This document shows positions 1 through 11,639 of a stretch of 64,000 bases of DNA, one piece after another. The position numbers and the translations under genes were made by a program. The DNA comes from Cornus controversa (taxonomy: Eukaryota > Streptophyta > Magnoliopsida > Cornales > Cornaceae): NCBI GenBank assembly GCA_026545225.1, contig CM048850.1:4278001-4342000 (forward strand), given 5' to 3'. The first letter of the stretch is position 1, and every line of letters starts with the position of its first letter. The notes beneath the pieces were generated by a model. It had not been told where the DNA came from. It did no database searches and saw nothing but the letters and a program-made list of their open reading frames with translations.

Positions 1-1105
1 GAAAGTGATTTTTGAGAAGTGTATGTATAATGGCTTCCTTCATTTGAGACTTGTTGAATGTATGCAAAAAGGGCCATTTGAATTCTTATATGTATGGTTC
101 CATGGATTATGTATGGATTCGGAATTTAAATGGATGAATGTATTCTTTTGTCTCTTATATCTTAATTTCGTGGGTATGAATGTTTAGAGTTGGGGATTTA
201 TGTTGGAATCATGGTTGTAGGATCTCAATGTATAAGTTAGATTGTATGGTTGGATTAATGAAGATCACCTTTGAAAATAATGAGGATGTTTGGTTCACTT
301 GAATTTTATGTGCATGGTGGACTTTGGATAAATTTTCTATGATTATACAAGATTTGAGATTCAAATGTATAGGTTGATGTGTGAGTGTGATTTTATATCA
401 ATGGTAGATGATTTATATGAGATATGAATGATCTAAGGTGGTTTGGTTGAGATTTGGGTTCACTTTGATCTCATATAGGTGTTTGGGAGAAGCTGGGCAG
501 TGCATCTCGATTAATCGAAATGCCTATTTCGATTAATCGAGATGCCCATCTCGATTGATCGAAATGGTTGCGAGATTTTATGATTTTTCAGGCTTAATTT
601 CGATTAATCGAAGTCCCAATCTCGATTAATCAAAATATTGCAGGTCCAAGGTACCGAGGGGCTGTTTTCTTCGATTAAAGGGGTCAAAATCTCGATTGAT
701 CGAGATCCAATCTCGATTGATCAAGATTACTTTTCACAGCAAGGTTCAAAAATTGTCCAGACTTCGTTTCAATGCCATTTCTTCGTTTTAAAGCGTGATT
801 TTTTTTGAAATTGAGTATTTTTGAAAGCTCTATCCAATGGTGTAGGTTTCAGAATCAAATTCCATCTGTGTAAAAAGTTGAGGTCCGGAACTTAGTGACT
901 TGTAAGTATAGAACCAAAGGTGAAAATCATTTGCAAGGGCCTTTGATGATCTAATGCCACTTGAAGGGTGTGAATATAGAATTCTTCTGCAATAGAATGG
1001 ATTATAATGATATATATATATAAGGTGTCGAAACTTGAGGTGAAATTACGGATTCACCCCCGTTTCCTTCGCTCCTAATCGGGTGTCGGAAACCGGGGCG
1101 TGACA
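1..1105 (+). mobile_element. LTR fragment, element A (probably Ty3/gypsy, not Athila)
   Basis: The stretch carries no convincing coding frame and ends in GGGGCGTGACA at 1105, a typical TG...ACA-style LTR terminus. It resembles the terminus of insert J (38591) and the GTGACA-type ends inside L rather than the TGAT...ATCA ends of the Athila elements. A TATA-like run lies at about 1008-1024. Its left end is outside the window, so a solo LTR and a full element cannot be told apart. Lineage (Tekay/Del-like) is inferred from terminus style only. Confidence 0.5.
507..735. promoter_or_regulatory. Palindromic word cluster in LTR A
   Basis: About eight copies of a near-palindromic 16-18 bp word, variants of ATCTCGATTAATCGAAAT and ATCTCGATTGATCGAGAT, lie in both orientations at irregular spacing. 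The word is essentially the one used by Athila element D, although A ends like a different lineage. No other function is visible. Confidence 0.75.
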
Positions 1106-1750
1106 CAATATTTTAGTTGTATATTAATTTGGGAATGATTTAATTTGTGTATTGATTGTATAACTAAGAATTACACAATAGCTCTGCTATTAGTTTGAAT
1201 TTTAATAGATTCTTTCATTGCATATTGACTTTTGTTCTTGTAGAATGAATGTAAATTTGCATGATTAGGGTTGGTTCTTTTCAATTTCTGTTATGTTGTT
1301 AAGATGGATTATACATTAGTTTTCACAGACCGTTCAACTTAGAGTTTTGATAATTCGTACTAAGCAAAGATGGGTTATCATATCATTATTTAGTCAGATG
1401 TATAAGCCATGCTAAGCAAAGATTAGTTATGCTTAATTGTATGTTGAACGAATCCTCTTTATAGAACTGAATTGGGCTTGTAGCCATTCTTTTTTAAATG
1501 CATAGATTAAATGTCCCAAATTAGTACAATTGTCATTGTTAGAAGGTTAGTGGTGAAGTCAATTCCCAGAACCTTCTCGACCTAATTAAATTTCGTAAAA
1601 TACATTTACAAATAGCTTTAATTTTTTTAATTAAATTCAAGATCAAATATCAACAATTGCAAGTCCTTAAGGTTCGACACCCTCTATATAGCCCTATCCT
1701 ACGAGGACTCATTCTATTGCAAGTAGTTAAGTAAAATTGACACCACATCA
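1106..1750 (+). repeat. 5' LTR end of element B (partial)
   Basis: The last part carries the U5-like block shared by the other Athila LTRs here (GGTTCGACACCCTCTATATAG near 1671, compare F near 33314). It ends in CACATCA at 1750, seven bases before the primer-binding site. Its left part is missing where LTR A abuts it. Confidence 0.7.
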
Positions 1751-1756
1751 ATTTTT

Positions 1757-1774
1757 TGGCGCCGTTGCTGGGGA
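1757..1774 (+). other. Primer-binding site, tRNA-Asp type (B)
   Basis: TGGCGCCGTTGCTGGGGA is complementary to the 3' end of plant tRNA-Asp with one mismatch. This is the primer typical of Athila elements. Confidence 0.9.
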
Positions 1775-2281
1775 CTTGCTTGAATAGTTTTGGTGCTTAG
1801 TCTTAAAGATTAGTTTTCATTTAATTGTTAAGTTAGAATTTTTCTTTATTCTTTTTTGATCCATTTCATTTTTTTTTCTTTCCGAGTACAGGTGCTTTTG
1901 GTTACGAATTGTGAACGGATGAGTGGAATTCATTGTAACTCTCTGTGAACTTTTCATATTCACATTACTTGTGCTTGTTTATTCTAGTTAGAACTTTGCT
2001 TTCATTTGTTATCATTTTTTATTTATTTTTTATTATTTTTTTATTTTTAGTTTCTTTTCTTATTTATTTTATTTTATTTATTTATTTGTTCATTTATTTA
2101 TTTATTTTATTTTTAATTAGTTCTTAGTTCTTACTTGTGATATATATTGGGTCGTCGGTCTCTAGACACACCAATAGTCCCATATAACCTTGAACTTGAA
2201 AAAACCTTACATCAACAAAGGGGAGAAATTAGGACCTAAGACTTAGAGAAAAAACATTTATCTAAAATTGAGACTGAAACT
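1775..2281 (+). other. Leader of element B, with T-rich tract
   Basis: Untranslated leader between the primer-binding site and gag. It contains a strongly T-rich stretch at about 2015-2125 (TTTAT repeats). No gene is visible. Confidence 0.6.
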
Positions 2282-3610
2282 ATGGCTAAGAACAATCCTC
2301 GAGCCCTCAAGGGACACTTCACTCTTGGCGCATATACATCCCTATCATGCATCCAATTGCCTAACGTCACAGCAGTAAACTATGAGATTAAGTTTAGCGT
2401 TATACAAACACTCCCATCTTTTTATGGACTTAATAATGAGGATCCATATAAGCATCTTGATGACTTCTTAGAAGTTTGTTCAACTGTTAAAATCCAAAAA
2501 TTTTCTGATGATGCTTTACGGATATGTCTTTTCCTATTCTCTCTAAAAGATAAAGCTAAAAACTGGTGGAATTCATTAATACCGAATACAATCACCTCTT
2601 AGGCACAATTGCAACAAGAGTTCCTTAAAAAATACTTTCCAATAAGGAAAATAAATTAAATGAGGCGATCCATTACTAGTTTCTCCCAAATAGAAGGGGA
2701 GCAATTTCATAATACATGGGAGAGATATGGTGATTTGCTTAGAAAATGTCCCTAAGTGGCAACTTGTACAATTTTTTTATGGTAGGCTGACTAAGTCATG
2801 TAGGCAAATGGTAGATGCATCTTGTGGGGGTACATTCATGCTTAAGAATGAGGATGAGGCATGGACACTGTTTGTGAATCTGAGTGAAAATTCCACACTG
2901 CATGCTTTCGCCAATCGAGTTAGAATAAGTAGTTCTTGCAAAATTGGAGGAGTGTTTAAAATAGGCACATCACTCGATGTCTCCACCAAAGTGGATGAAT
3001 TATCGAGAAAAGTAGATTAACCCATGGCGGCTAGTCAATTTTTAACCCCTACTCCTATCATTCATGAAGGATGTGGTATCTGCACTAGTTTGTCACATTA
3101 TTCCATAAACTATCCCATATCAGGGCAATTTTCTGAATCCAATTCAGAACAAGCCAATGTTGTTTTCTCAAGCTTGAAAACAATCCATATTCTAATACAT
3201 ATAATCCAGGTTTGAGGAATCATCCAAATCTCTCATGGCGTAGTCCATCTCCAAACAATCCTATCCCTCAGTCCCAAGGACCAGTCCCAATGTCAGGTTT
3301 TCAGTCTGGTCGTCAATCTGCTTATCCTTCTTCTAATTTTGTGCCCTAGAATCAATTTTATCATCAAACTTCCTAGCCTCCACCTAGGAGTTCAGCGTTT
3401 GAGGATAAAGTGTTAGCAGCATTAGATAAACTTGAATCTAACACTCAGCTACTTTATTCCCACTCTCAATCCATATCCAAGCTAGAGACACAAATGGAGC
3501 AGCTAGCTAACACTTTGAATCGTAGAGAGGAAGGGAAGTTGCCAAGTTAGCCAGTAACTAATCCTAGAGGGCAATATGTAATTGATGATACCACAGACAA
3601 TGACCATCAT
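2282..3610 (+). pseudogene. gag region of element B
   Basis: The translation around 2350-2600 gives the Athila gag core (YEIKFSVIQTLPSFYGL, then a DPYKHLDDFLEVCSTVKI-type block and FSLKDKAKNWW). It is followed by the matrix/capsid-like segment ending in SCGGTF near 2820 and a degraded zinc-knuckle region near 3070-3115. The same order occurs in C, D and F. Broken. Confidence 0.8.
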
Positions 3611-3619
3611 CATGAGCAT

Positions 3620-6576
3620 GTTCAGGATATTACCACCTTAAGGAGTGGGAGAGTATTAGATAATAAGGTGGAAGAGAAAAAAGAGGTTGAGAGTGAAGTG
3701 GGAAAGGGTCCTAATCTAGATTCTAAAATTAATAAGGCAACACTTTTTGCACCTACTCCAACTCTTGAGAGAACATTTGAGCCCCAAGCTCCATTCCCTA
3801 CACATCTCAAGGAGTTGGCACCTTTTGGGAAACAAGGGGAGAAAGTGGAAGATATAATAGAAGTTTTTAAGCAGGTAAAAATAAATCTTCCTCTCCTTGA
3901 TGCTATAAAATAAATCCCAAAATATGTAAAGTTCTTGAAAGATTTATGCACTCAAAAGCGTAATTCAAGGGGTAGTGTTCCAAGGAAAATCATTCTTATC
4001 GAGCAAGTAAGCTTGATTATTAAGCATAACACTCCCTCTAAGTATAAAGATCCAGGTGCACCTACTATATCTTGTGTTATAGGGGATGTTGGTGTTGATA
4101 GGGCACTATTTGATTTAGGGGCGAGTGTGAATCTTATCCCTTACTTGGTGTACTTGCAGTTGGAATTAGGTGAGCTTAATCCCATATCAGTTGTTTTACA
4201 ATTAGCAGACAGCTCAATAAAATAACCACGTGGGATTATTGAGGACGTGTTAATATAAGTGGACAAATTTTATTTGCCAGTCAATTTCATTGTCCTAGAC
4301 ACAGAACCTGTACCTAATCCTATGAAATCCATTCCTGTGATTCTAGGTCATCCTTTCTTAGCGATAGCTAATGCTTGCATTAATTGTTGTACGGGGGTTA
4401 TGAATATTTCTTTTGGGAATATGAAGGTGCGGTTAAATGTCTTTAATGCACCTCAACATCATACAGATGAAAATGTGTGATATGCTGTAGACCTCATAGA
4501 AAAGGCTATGGAAAATGCACTTCCACTGATTTTGACCACTGACCCGTTAAAGGCATGTTTAGCTCATTTTGACTATGAGGTAAACTCTCTATTAGGAAGT
4601 GTAACTCGCACTAATTTTTTTCCTTGGAGATCAGCTAAGGAACCATTGCCTAGATTGTCTAGTACTCTGCCAATTCCATCCTTAGTGTCTCCTCCTGAGC
4701 TAGAGCTGAAACCTTTACCAGACAATCTTAAGTATGTTTTCTTAGGATTAAACAAAACTCTTTCAGTCATCAGTTCTTCTAGCCTGTCTAGTGACCAGGA
4801 GAGTGAGCTTTTGGGTGTCCTTAGGGATCATAGAGAAGCCATAGGATGGTGGGTGGCAGACCTTAAGGGTATAGATTCTTCAGTGTGTGAACATCAAATT
4901 CATTTAGAGGAAGATGTTAAACCTTCAAGAGAGGCCCAACGTCGTTTAAATCCTAACATGAAAGAGGTAGTGATAAAGGAAGTGGTAAAGTTGTTAGATG
5001 CGGATATCATTTATCCAAGCTCTGATAGCAAGTGGGTGAGTCCCACTCAAGTTGTGCCCAAAAAATCTGGAATCACTATGGTCTAAATTCTGAGGGAGTG
5101 CTTGTGCCACAACGAACCACTACCGGGTGGAGGGTATGTATCAACTATAGGAAGTTGAATTCAAACACTTGGAAAGATCATTTTCCCTTGCCATTCATTG
5201 ATCAAATCTTAGAGAGGCTTACAACTCAGAGTTTCTATTATTTTCTAGATGGCTATTTTGGGTATAACCAAGTGGCAGTCGATCCTAATGACCAAGAGAA
5301 AATGACTTTCACATGTCTGTTTGGTACATTTGCATATAGACGGATGCCTTTTGGGTTGTGTAATGCACCTACTACTTTTCAAATGTGTATGATGTCTATC
5401 TTCTCAGATGTGATAGAGATGTTTCTTGAAGTTTTTATGGATGACTTTTGGGTTTTTGGGGATTCATTTGATAGTTGCTTGAAACATTTAACCCTTATTC
5501 TTAAATGTTGCAAAGACACCAACTTGGTGCTAAGTTGGGAAAAGAGCCATTTTATGGTGCAAGAGGGTATAGTGTTGGGTCACATAGTGTCAGGTAGGGG
5601 CATAGAGGTTGATCGGGCTAAGGTTGAGCTTATCTCCAAACTACCTCCACCAAATTAGGTGAGGGGTATTCGTTCCTTTTTAGAGCATGCAGGTTTTTAT
5701 CGTAGGTTTATTAAGGACTTTAGTAAGATAGTACAACTATTGTGTAATCTACTCGCAAAAGGAGTTCCTTTCCACTTTGATAGTGCATGTTTAGAACCCT
5801 TCGAAAAGCTTAGGTCACTTCTATCTTCTGCCCCTATCATGCAACCCCCCAATTGGTCAATACTGTTTAAAATTATGTGTGATGCCTCAGACTATGCTAT
5901 GGGTGCTGTTTTGGGGCAACAAAAAAAAAGGTTGCCAGTTGTGATTCACTATGCTAGTAAAACTCTCTCGGGTGCTCAATTGAATTACACCACTGCCAAG
6001 AAGGAGTTGCTAGCCGTGGTGTTTGCCTTAGACAAAATTTGGTCATATCTTCTAGGGTCCAAAGTTGTAATGTTAAAGTGTTTTTTAATCATGCTGCTCT
6101 CAAACATTTGTTGACTAAAAAGGAAACCAAGCCCTGACACATTAGATGGGTACTCTTGTTATAAGAGTTTGATTATAAAATTAGGGATAAAAAGGGTTTC
6201 AAGAATGTGGTTACCGATCACCTTTCTCGTATTCTCGTCGAGTCAATATGCAATCCACCTCTTATTTGTGATTCCTTCCCAGATGAACAACTCTTTGCAG
6301 TCACTCATGAAAAGGAGCTTTGATTTGGTGACATTGTGAATTACCTAGTAATAGGTAAAACTCCTTCATATTGGTTCAAACATGAAAAAGACCATTTCTG
6401 TGCCCAGGTCAAGTCCTATTATTCGGAGACCCTAATTTGTTTAAATATTGTTCGGATCAAGTGATCCAGTGTTGCATACCCAAGTGTGAGGTCCACAGTG
6501 TGCTTAATTTTTGTCATACCTTAGCCTATGGCAGGCACTTTAGTACTAAAAAAATTACCTTTAAGGTTCTACAATG
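3620..6576 (+). pseudogene. pol region of element B
   Basis: Domains appear in order: aspartic protease with [10 protein letters not shown] near 4110-4140, RT with the INYRKLNS and FMDDF motifs between about 5130 and 5450, RNase H with [15 protein letters not shown] near 5870-5920, and the start of the integrase zinc-binding domain near 6450-6570. The order and the absence of a chromodomain fit Athila. Broken in many places. Confidence 0.85.
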
Positions 6577-6601
6577 AAGTGCCTGGTAAGGTGGTGATTG
6601 A

Positions 6602-8125
6602 TTAAACCTGCTCAAGAGGAGCATCATAAGATGAAGATGAAGGATCATCAATCACGTAAACACCCTTAGGATTTACCACTGGTTGACTTGGAAACTTTCC
6701 TTCCTCTCTTCTATTCAAGGCATTAGCTAGCTGCCCTATTTGAGGTTCTAGCCTAGCCATAGATTGAGAATTGGCTTCAAGCTTAGAAATTGATTGAGAA
6801 TGGGACTGCAATAAGTGGGTGTTAGCCTCAAGATTCTTAGCACTCTTTCTTCAAAGCCTTGGCTTATCGGAAGAGGTGGTGGTGGAATTTGGTAATTGGA
6901 TTTCTGGTGATACGGTTGAGGATTCGGCCTATATTGAGGCTGTTGAGATTGGGAATTGTAGGAATTTTGCCCTTGATAAGATGGACTTGGTTCCTGAGAT
7001 TTCTAAGAGAATGCAGGATGATTCTTGTAACCAGGATTGTATGTATTTGAGTATAAATCATTTATTGGTTTAGAGTACATGGCATTCGATTGCTCTTGAG
7101 CACAATCGGGGGATTGACCGGCCATAGGACAATCCCGCACGTAATGTGAAGTGCTATAGCAAAACGAACACCCATCCTAATTTGGAACAGGTTGGCTAGA
7201 AGTAGACAGCCCACTCTTCATGAGTTGGTCAATGTTTTGAGTAAGGGCCTCTACTTGCATGACAACCTCGTCTGACCTTGATAATTCAAACACTCCTTTA
7301 CTAGATTGGGTGTTTTTACCCTTTCGAGAAGAGGAGCATTGAGATGAATTTTCACTTAGGCTTTCAAAAAGTCTCCATGCCTCATCCGGACTCTTAAGAA
7401 GGAATGTCCCTCCACAAAAGGAATCTACCATTTGTCTATATTGATCACTCTCCATCATAGAAACTTTGCACTAGCTGCCACTTGGGGACAACATGGTACG
7501 GACATGACCTTAAAAGTTCTTTCAATCTTTCCCATGTCTCAGGAAATTGTTCTTGGTCAAGTTGAGTGAATCCAATGATTGCTCGCCAAATATCACTTGT
7601 CTTTCCCATTTGGAAGTATTTTTTCAGGAACTCATGGTGCATTTCCCCCGATGAATGGAAGAAATTGGGCTCTAAGGAGTTAAACCAATATTTGGCCTTA
7701 TCCTTGAGAGAAAATGAAAACAAAGGAAGTCTCAACTCATATTTTAGGAAATTTTGCAACCGGAGGGTTGAACAAACTTCAAGGAACTCATCTAGATGCT
7801 TGTATGGGTCTTCGTTTGGAAGTCCATGAAAACAACTAAGAAGGTTGATGGTAGAGGATTTTATTTCGAAATGATTCGCTACAATATTTGGAAATTGAAT
7901 GCATGTTGGCGAAGCATATGTAGTAGGAAGACAAAAATTCCTAAGAACTTCCCCTTGAGGAGGGTTATATGGTGGTAGACCAGGGGGTTGCACATTGTTT
8001 GGATCCATTTTTTCAGTCCTAGGCAAAATAGGATCCCTAGAGGTTCCTCTACGTTGTCTAAGTGTCCATTCAAGTTCAATGTTACACGGAAGCAAAGGAA
8101 GTGACAAGGACCGTCTACCTAGCAT
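6602..8125 (-). pseudogene. gag region of element C
   Basis: Starts with MLGRRSLSLPLLPCNIELE, almost the same as D. It continues through the gag core (FEIKSSTINLLSCFHGLPNE, SLKDKAKYWFNSLEPN, PKWQLVQSFYDG) and a CX2CX4HX4C zinc knuckle near 7165, and ends in a coiled-coil-like stretch (SISKLEANSQSMARLE). By eye the body is only about 70% alike to D at protein level, against about 99% in the leader. Broken. Confidence 0.8.
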
Positions 8126-8385
8126 GCATTAACAATCGAACAACACCTCAATACACAAAGTAAAAATAATCTTTACAAAAAGAATGAATGAATTCAAACC
8201 TCTAATTTTAGGTGTTATACTCACAAAGGGTTCCAAGTTTGCTTCTCTTTGATGCCCGCTATGTGGTATACCTAAAATCAAGAAGTTTGAGAAATAAGAA
8301 CAAAATATATACAAAAACAATGAAAGAATTTCTAGCCTAAGAATTAAACCAGATTTAATCTTCCAATGGTGACAATAAAACCGTA

Positions 8386-8404
8386 GTCCCCGGCAACGGC
8401 GCCA
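8386..8404 (-). other. Primer-binding site, tRNA-Asp type (C)
   Basis: The minus strand reads TGGCGCCGTTGCCGGGGAC, an exact tRNA-Asp type primer-binding site, six bases inside the LTR edge at 8411. Confidence 0.92.
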
Positions 8405-8410
8405 AAATTT

Positions 8411-9834
8411 TGATGTGGTCGGAACTAAATTATATTGTAAGCTTAATTTTTCCCTTTTTATCAAAATATAATTTAACCACTCGCAAGAGCACGAATCTTT
8501 GTAGATAAGGTTCTATATAGAGGGTATCGATCCCACGAGGACTAGTCGCAATTGTCTTGAAGGAAGATTAATTCTACTTTAATTCGGAAAAATAGATTTT
8601 TGAATTTATGTTTAGACACTATTGCATGAATGAAATGACAAGAAAAGTAAAGAGTTTAAAGTTGGGAGAGAGAACTAGGGTTGGTTTCCACCACTAGCCA
8701 TTCACATGTTCATAAGTGTAGCAAGCATGGGATTTATTAATTAAATGCCTAACAATGTCATTAGGCTTGTGACCTCAATGGCATATCAAAAGATCAATGT
8801 GTGTGCTAACCTATCATAATCCATCTTCAACAAGCATAGCTCTTCAACCTAACTAACTACCTAATTACTCTACTCTCTAAGTGAACACTACATGCATCCA
8901 AACTACCTTGTCTTGGCATGGTCTATACAAATTAACATCACACATTCATTTAAACACCATTATCTAGCCATCATTTGCACTTCTTGTGGAATATGCAAAT
9001 GTTGTGCATTCAAGTGACAAAATCCACTCTAAGACAAGAATAAATTCCATATCAAATGAATATATATAAGAGATGTATTTGTGTACATAATCACTAGGCT
9101 AAATAATCAACATTTAATTACAAATCCCAAGAGCTACAAAGATGAACAAGTTTACATGGCTAGGGGTTGAAACCAACACCCTAGTAGAAGAGTTAGTTGC
9201 TCATGGTTGCCTTGCACCCTTCCATTGATGAAGAGAATGAAGCTTCTTGGTCTGGTTCAGCTCTTCCTCCTCCTCTCCCGAAGGTCTCTCCTCTAGTATA
9301 TTGCTGTGTGTTGAGAGATATGAGATATATGTGGCTTTTGGTGCTTTTTGGGCTTCTTTTCTTCCTTTGGGGCCCACCATATATATATATATATATCATT
9401 ATATATATCTCTTGTATCAAGAAGGCCCCCAAAAGTCTTGTTCAAGTCAGATAATCCCCCTAAGTCGTGCAAAAAGGGGGATTTTGTTGCAAGTGGGAGA
9501 GCAGGTGAGCAAGTGGCCAAGTGGGTTCTGCAACATCTCGATTGATCGAGATTGAATCTCGATTGATCGAGATTTCGATCAATCGAAATGAGATCTCGAT
9601 CAATCGAGATTTCGATTAATCGAGATCAACATCTCAATTGATTGAGATGCCTTGGGCTGCATTTTCTGATTTCTTCTCTTGACTGCAGGAAGCTTCTAAC
9701 TTTGCTCCATTTGCTCCAATACCTGCAAAACATCAAAAACACAAAAATACCGTAAACATATCTCGGTAAACGCAAAAACGGAACTAACATATGCAATAAA
9801 GAGGGTTCAAATGCATAGAATTGAACACTTATCA
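8411..9834 (-). repeat. Athila LTR shared by C (5' LTR) and D (3' LTR)
   Basis: A 1,424 bp LTR, TGAT...ATCA on the plus strand. On its left lie the primer-binding site and gag of C; on its right lie the polypurine tract and 3' region of D. By eye it differs from the LTR at 19990-21394 by about six substitutions, a TA-repeat length change and one 21 bp block. A TATA-rich run at about 9380-9411 is the likely LTR promoter on the minus strand. Confidence 0.92.
9535..9649. promoter_or_regulatory. Palindromic word cluster in the C/D LTR
   Basis: Six copies of the D word (ATCTCGATTGATCGAGAT and variants) in tandem, about 120 bp upstream of the LTR TATA run when read on the minus strand. The other D LTR has five copies. 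Confidence 0.85.
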
Positions 9835-9871
9835 CACCCCCAAACTTACATATTGCTAGTCCCTTAGCAAT
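9835..9871 (-). other. 3' polypurine tract and conserved hairpin (D)
   Basis: On the minus strand the hairpin ATTGCTAAGGGACTAGCAAT (7 bp arms, 6 base loop, 9852-9871) is followed by AGTTTGGGGGTG directly against the LTR start. This is the plus-strand primer site. The same module occurs at 22332-22368 and 47706-47742. Confidence 0.88.
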
Positions 9872-11639
9872 ACGATATTTACAAAAATAAAATTAACTAT
9901 CTTATACAAAAGTTTAATCGTGCTCAGTCATCAACTAGATAAAGGGCGATCATCCGTTCATTTCACATTTGGCAAATGCAACAAGTATTATAGAACTATG
10001 TGGTCATTAGCAAAATGGACTTTCACAAGCTATAAATAAACGATAGTCCCCACATAATGGCCAGCTCGAACAAACATAACAATTCCAATCCCAAAATCCT
10101 CTTTGAAAAGTGAACATGCATTCTAACGTGTGGCTTTTGTCATATTTGGAGAAGAAAATGAAGAAATCTGTTTTTAAGGGAAATACTCATTGAAACTGCT
10201 CGACACAGCCATTCATGATCACAAAACATTCATGATTGCTCATGCGCGGATGACCGTGCAATGCTTAGCTCTTTTTGCTTTCTTGTAAGCCCATGTAGCA
10301 GCGTTGGGCCAATGACTCCCAAACCAATTGATTTTAGGGCATTAGGTGAAGAAGCACCCCTCGGACTTAATGACCGAGCTTACAAGGCGATGAGCGTAAG
10401 CAAGCCACCCGCTTATTATTGCTCAACCTTACACACTTTTACACGAATATTCCCTGCTTTGAGGCATAGAAATCCGGTTTATTGAGTGAGAAGGCTTATT
10501 GCATATTTTTCTCTTTTTCTTTCCTTTTTTTTTTTTACAACAACCGGAAGAACTTATTCTTTAACTTGTTCAGATAAAAACAGAAATTTTCAAAATTCTC
10601 CCTCAGACTTATACCCCACAATTTAAAATGCATGTGTGCGAATTTGTGCGGTTAAGGACAAATTTAGGGCAAGAATTGTACGTGCTCGAATTTAGACAAA
10701 AATGTAGACCATTCTAGCCTACTATAAAGCTTGCAAAAGTGCGGGTATTTACAATGTTAAAATTCTTAACTACCTGCTGCATTTACCTCGGACATTTATT
10801 CGAATGATCTTCCTTTAAAAAGCAAGACATCATAGCAAGCATGCAAAAATCTCCAGAAAAAGAAAACTGCTCTACAATGACACTCAATATAACGACTGAA
10901 CATTGCATGCATATGCAAGTGGTATAGCATACCGCACCCCCAAACTTATATGCAACATTGTCCTCAATGTTTGGACAAGAAGAACAAGGAAAGGAGTTAC
11001 CGGGATGGCAGAATGCGAGAAAAATGGTATTCCACAGCAGCGGTCATCTTGTAAATAAGGAAAACCTGCACAGAACACCCACTGGATACCACGAGCATTA
11101 AAAGGAACAAAAAGTAGATAAATAGAACATAATGAAATAGTCATGCACAAACTGACAATGCCAATATCACTGTATATCTAAGGGTCTGATCTGGTGTTTC
11201 CCAATTGGCTAAGAGGTCTATGCGACAAGATATTGACTATCCAGGCACGCTAACGTATAGCACGCAAAGGGGCTGCCTTTCTTTATTACCGCCATACTGT
11301 GTTGAAGTAATCTCAACAGTATTGGGAATCGAAACCAGGCGGTAATAAACGGAAATCATCAACTGAATCGCATATAACAAGTAGACAAGTGGTACTACAT
11401 ACATAGTCAAAGTATAGAGAACAGATATATTGACAGAAAGCAAAAATAAAGACAGTAAAGATAACACATGGTATAAAAGAAAATATAAATGTATTCCATC
11501 TAGATGAAAATGAGTTTGAGTACAAAGTGTACATGTAGGTGGAATACTCAGAAAGAAACTAAACATGGCCAACATGGCCTATCAAAAATAAAGAAAGAAA
11601 AATACAGAAAGTAAAGCATAAAAGAGGAATAAAATGCAG
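9872..11639 (-). other. 3' noncoding region of D
   Basis: No supported coding frame. It holds blocks conserved with E (22370-23820) and H (46100-47700): one near 10300-10500 (element D: GACTCCCAAACC; then TTATTGAGTGAGAAGGC) and one around the internal polypurine module at 10936-10969. Conservation without a frame suggests an RNA or replication function. Confidence 0.6.
10936..10969 (-). other. Internal polypurine-tract-like module (D)
   Basis: The minus strand reads CATTGAGGACAATG (5 bp arms, 4 base loop) and then, after a short spacer, AAGTTTGGGGGTG. It matches the terminal polypurine module in design but lies about 1.1 kb inside the element, downstream of the envelope-like frame. Confidence 0.7.

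Larger units (their letters stand above)
1106..6580 (+). mobile_element. Athila-type Ty3/gypsy fossil, element B
   Basis: A plus-strand element with the end of a 5' LTR, a tRNA-Asp primer-binding site, a gag region and a pol region recognisable through protease, RT, RNase H and the start of integrase. It stops abruptly at about 6576-6585, where minus-strand element C begins. No 3' LTR is present. It is badly broken, with well over ten breaks, and is clearly older than D. The tRNA-Asp site and lack of a chromodomain place it in Athila. Confidence 0.88.
6584..9834 (-). mobile_element. Athila-type fossil, element C (5' part only)
   Basis: Minus-strand element consisting of a 5' LTR (8411-9834), primer-binding site, leader and gag. 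It is cut off at about 6584 next to element B. The LTR is the same physical copy that serves as the 3' LTR of D, so C and D stand head to tail sharing one LTR. Its leader is almost identical to that of D but its gag body is much more diverged. Broken. Confidence 0.8.

Noticed and set aside
507-735. Arrays of palindromic repeats as CRISPR
   Set aside because: Repeats are degenerate, in both orientations, irregularly spaced, with no unique spacers of constant length, in plant LTR sequence.
8386-8404. tRNA-Asp matches as tRNA genes
   Set aside because: Only the 3' terminal 18-19 bases match; these are primer-binding sites, not tRNA genes.
9193-9555. Overlapping 80-110 residue frames in the D LTRs
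   Set aside because: They lie in LTR promoter sequence, run through TA repeats giving IYIYIY, and are not conserved in the E LTR.
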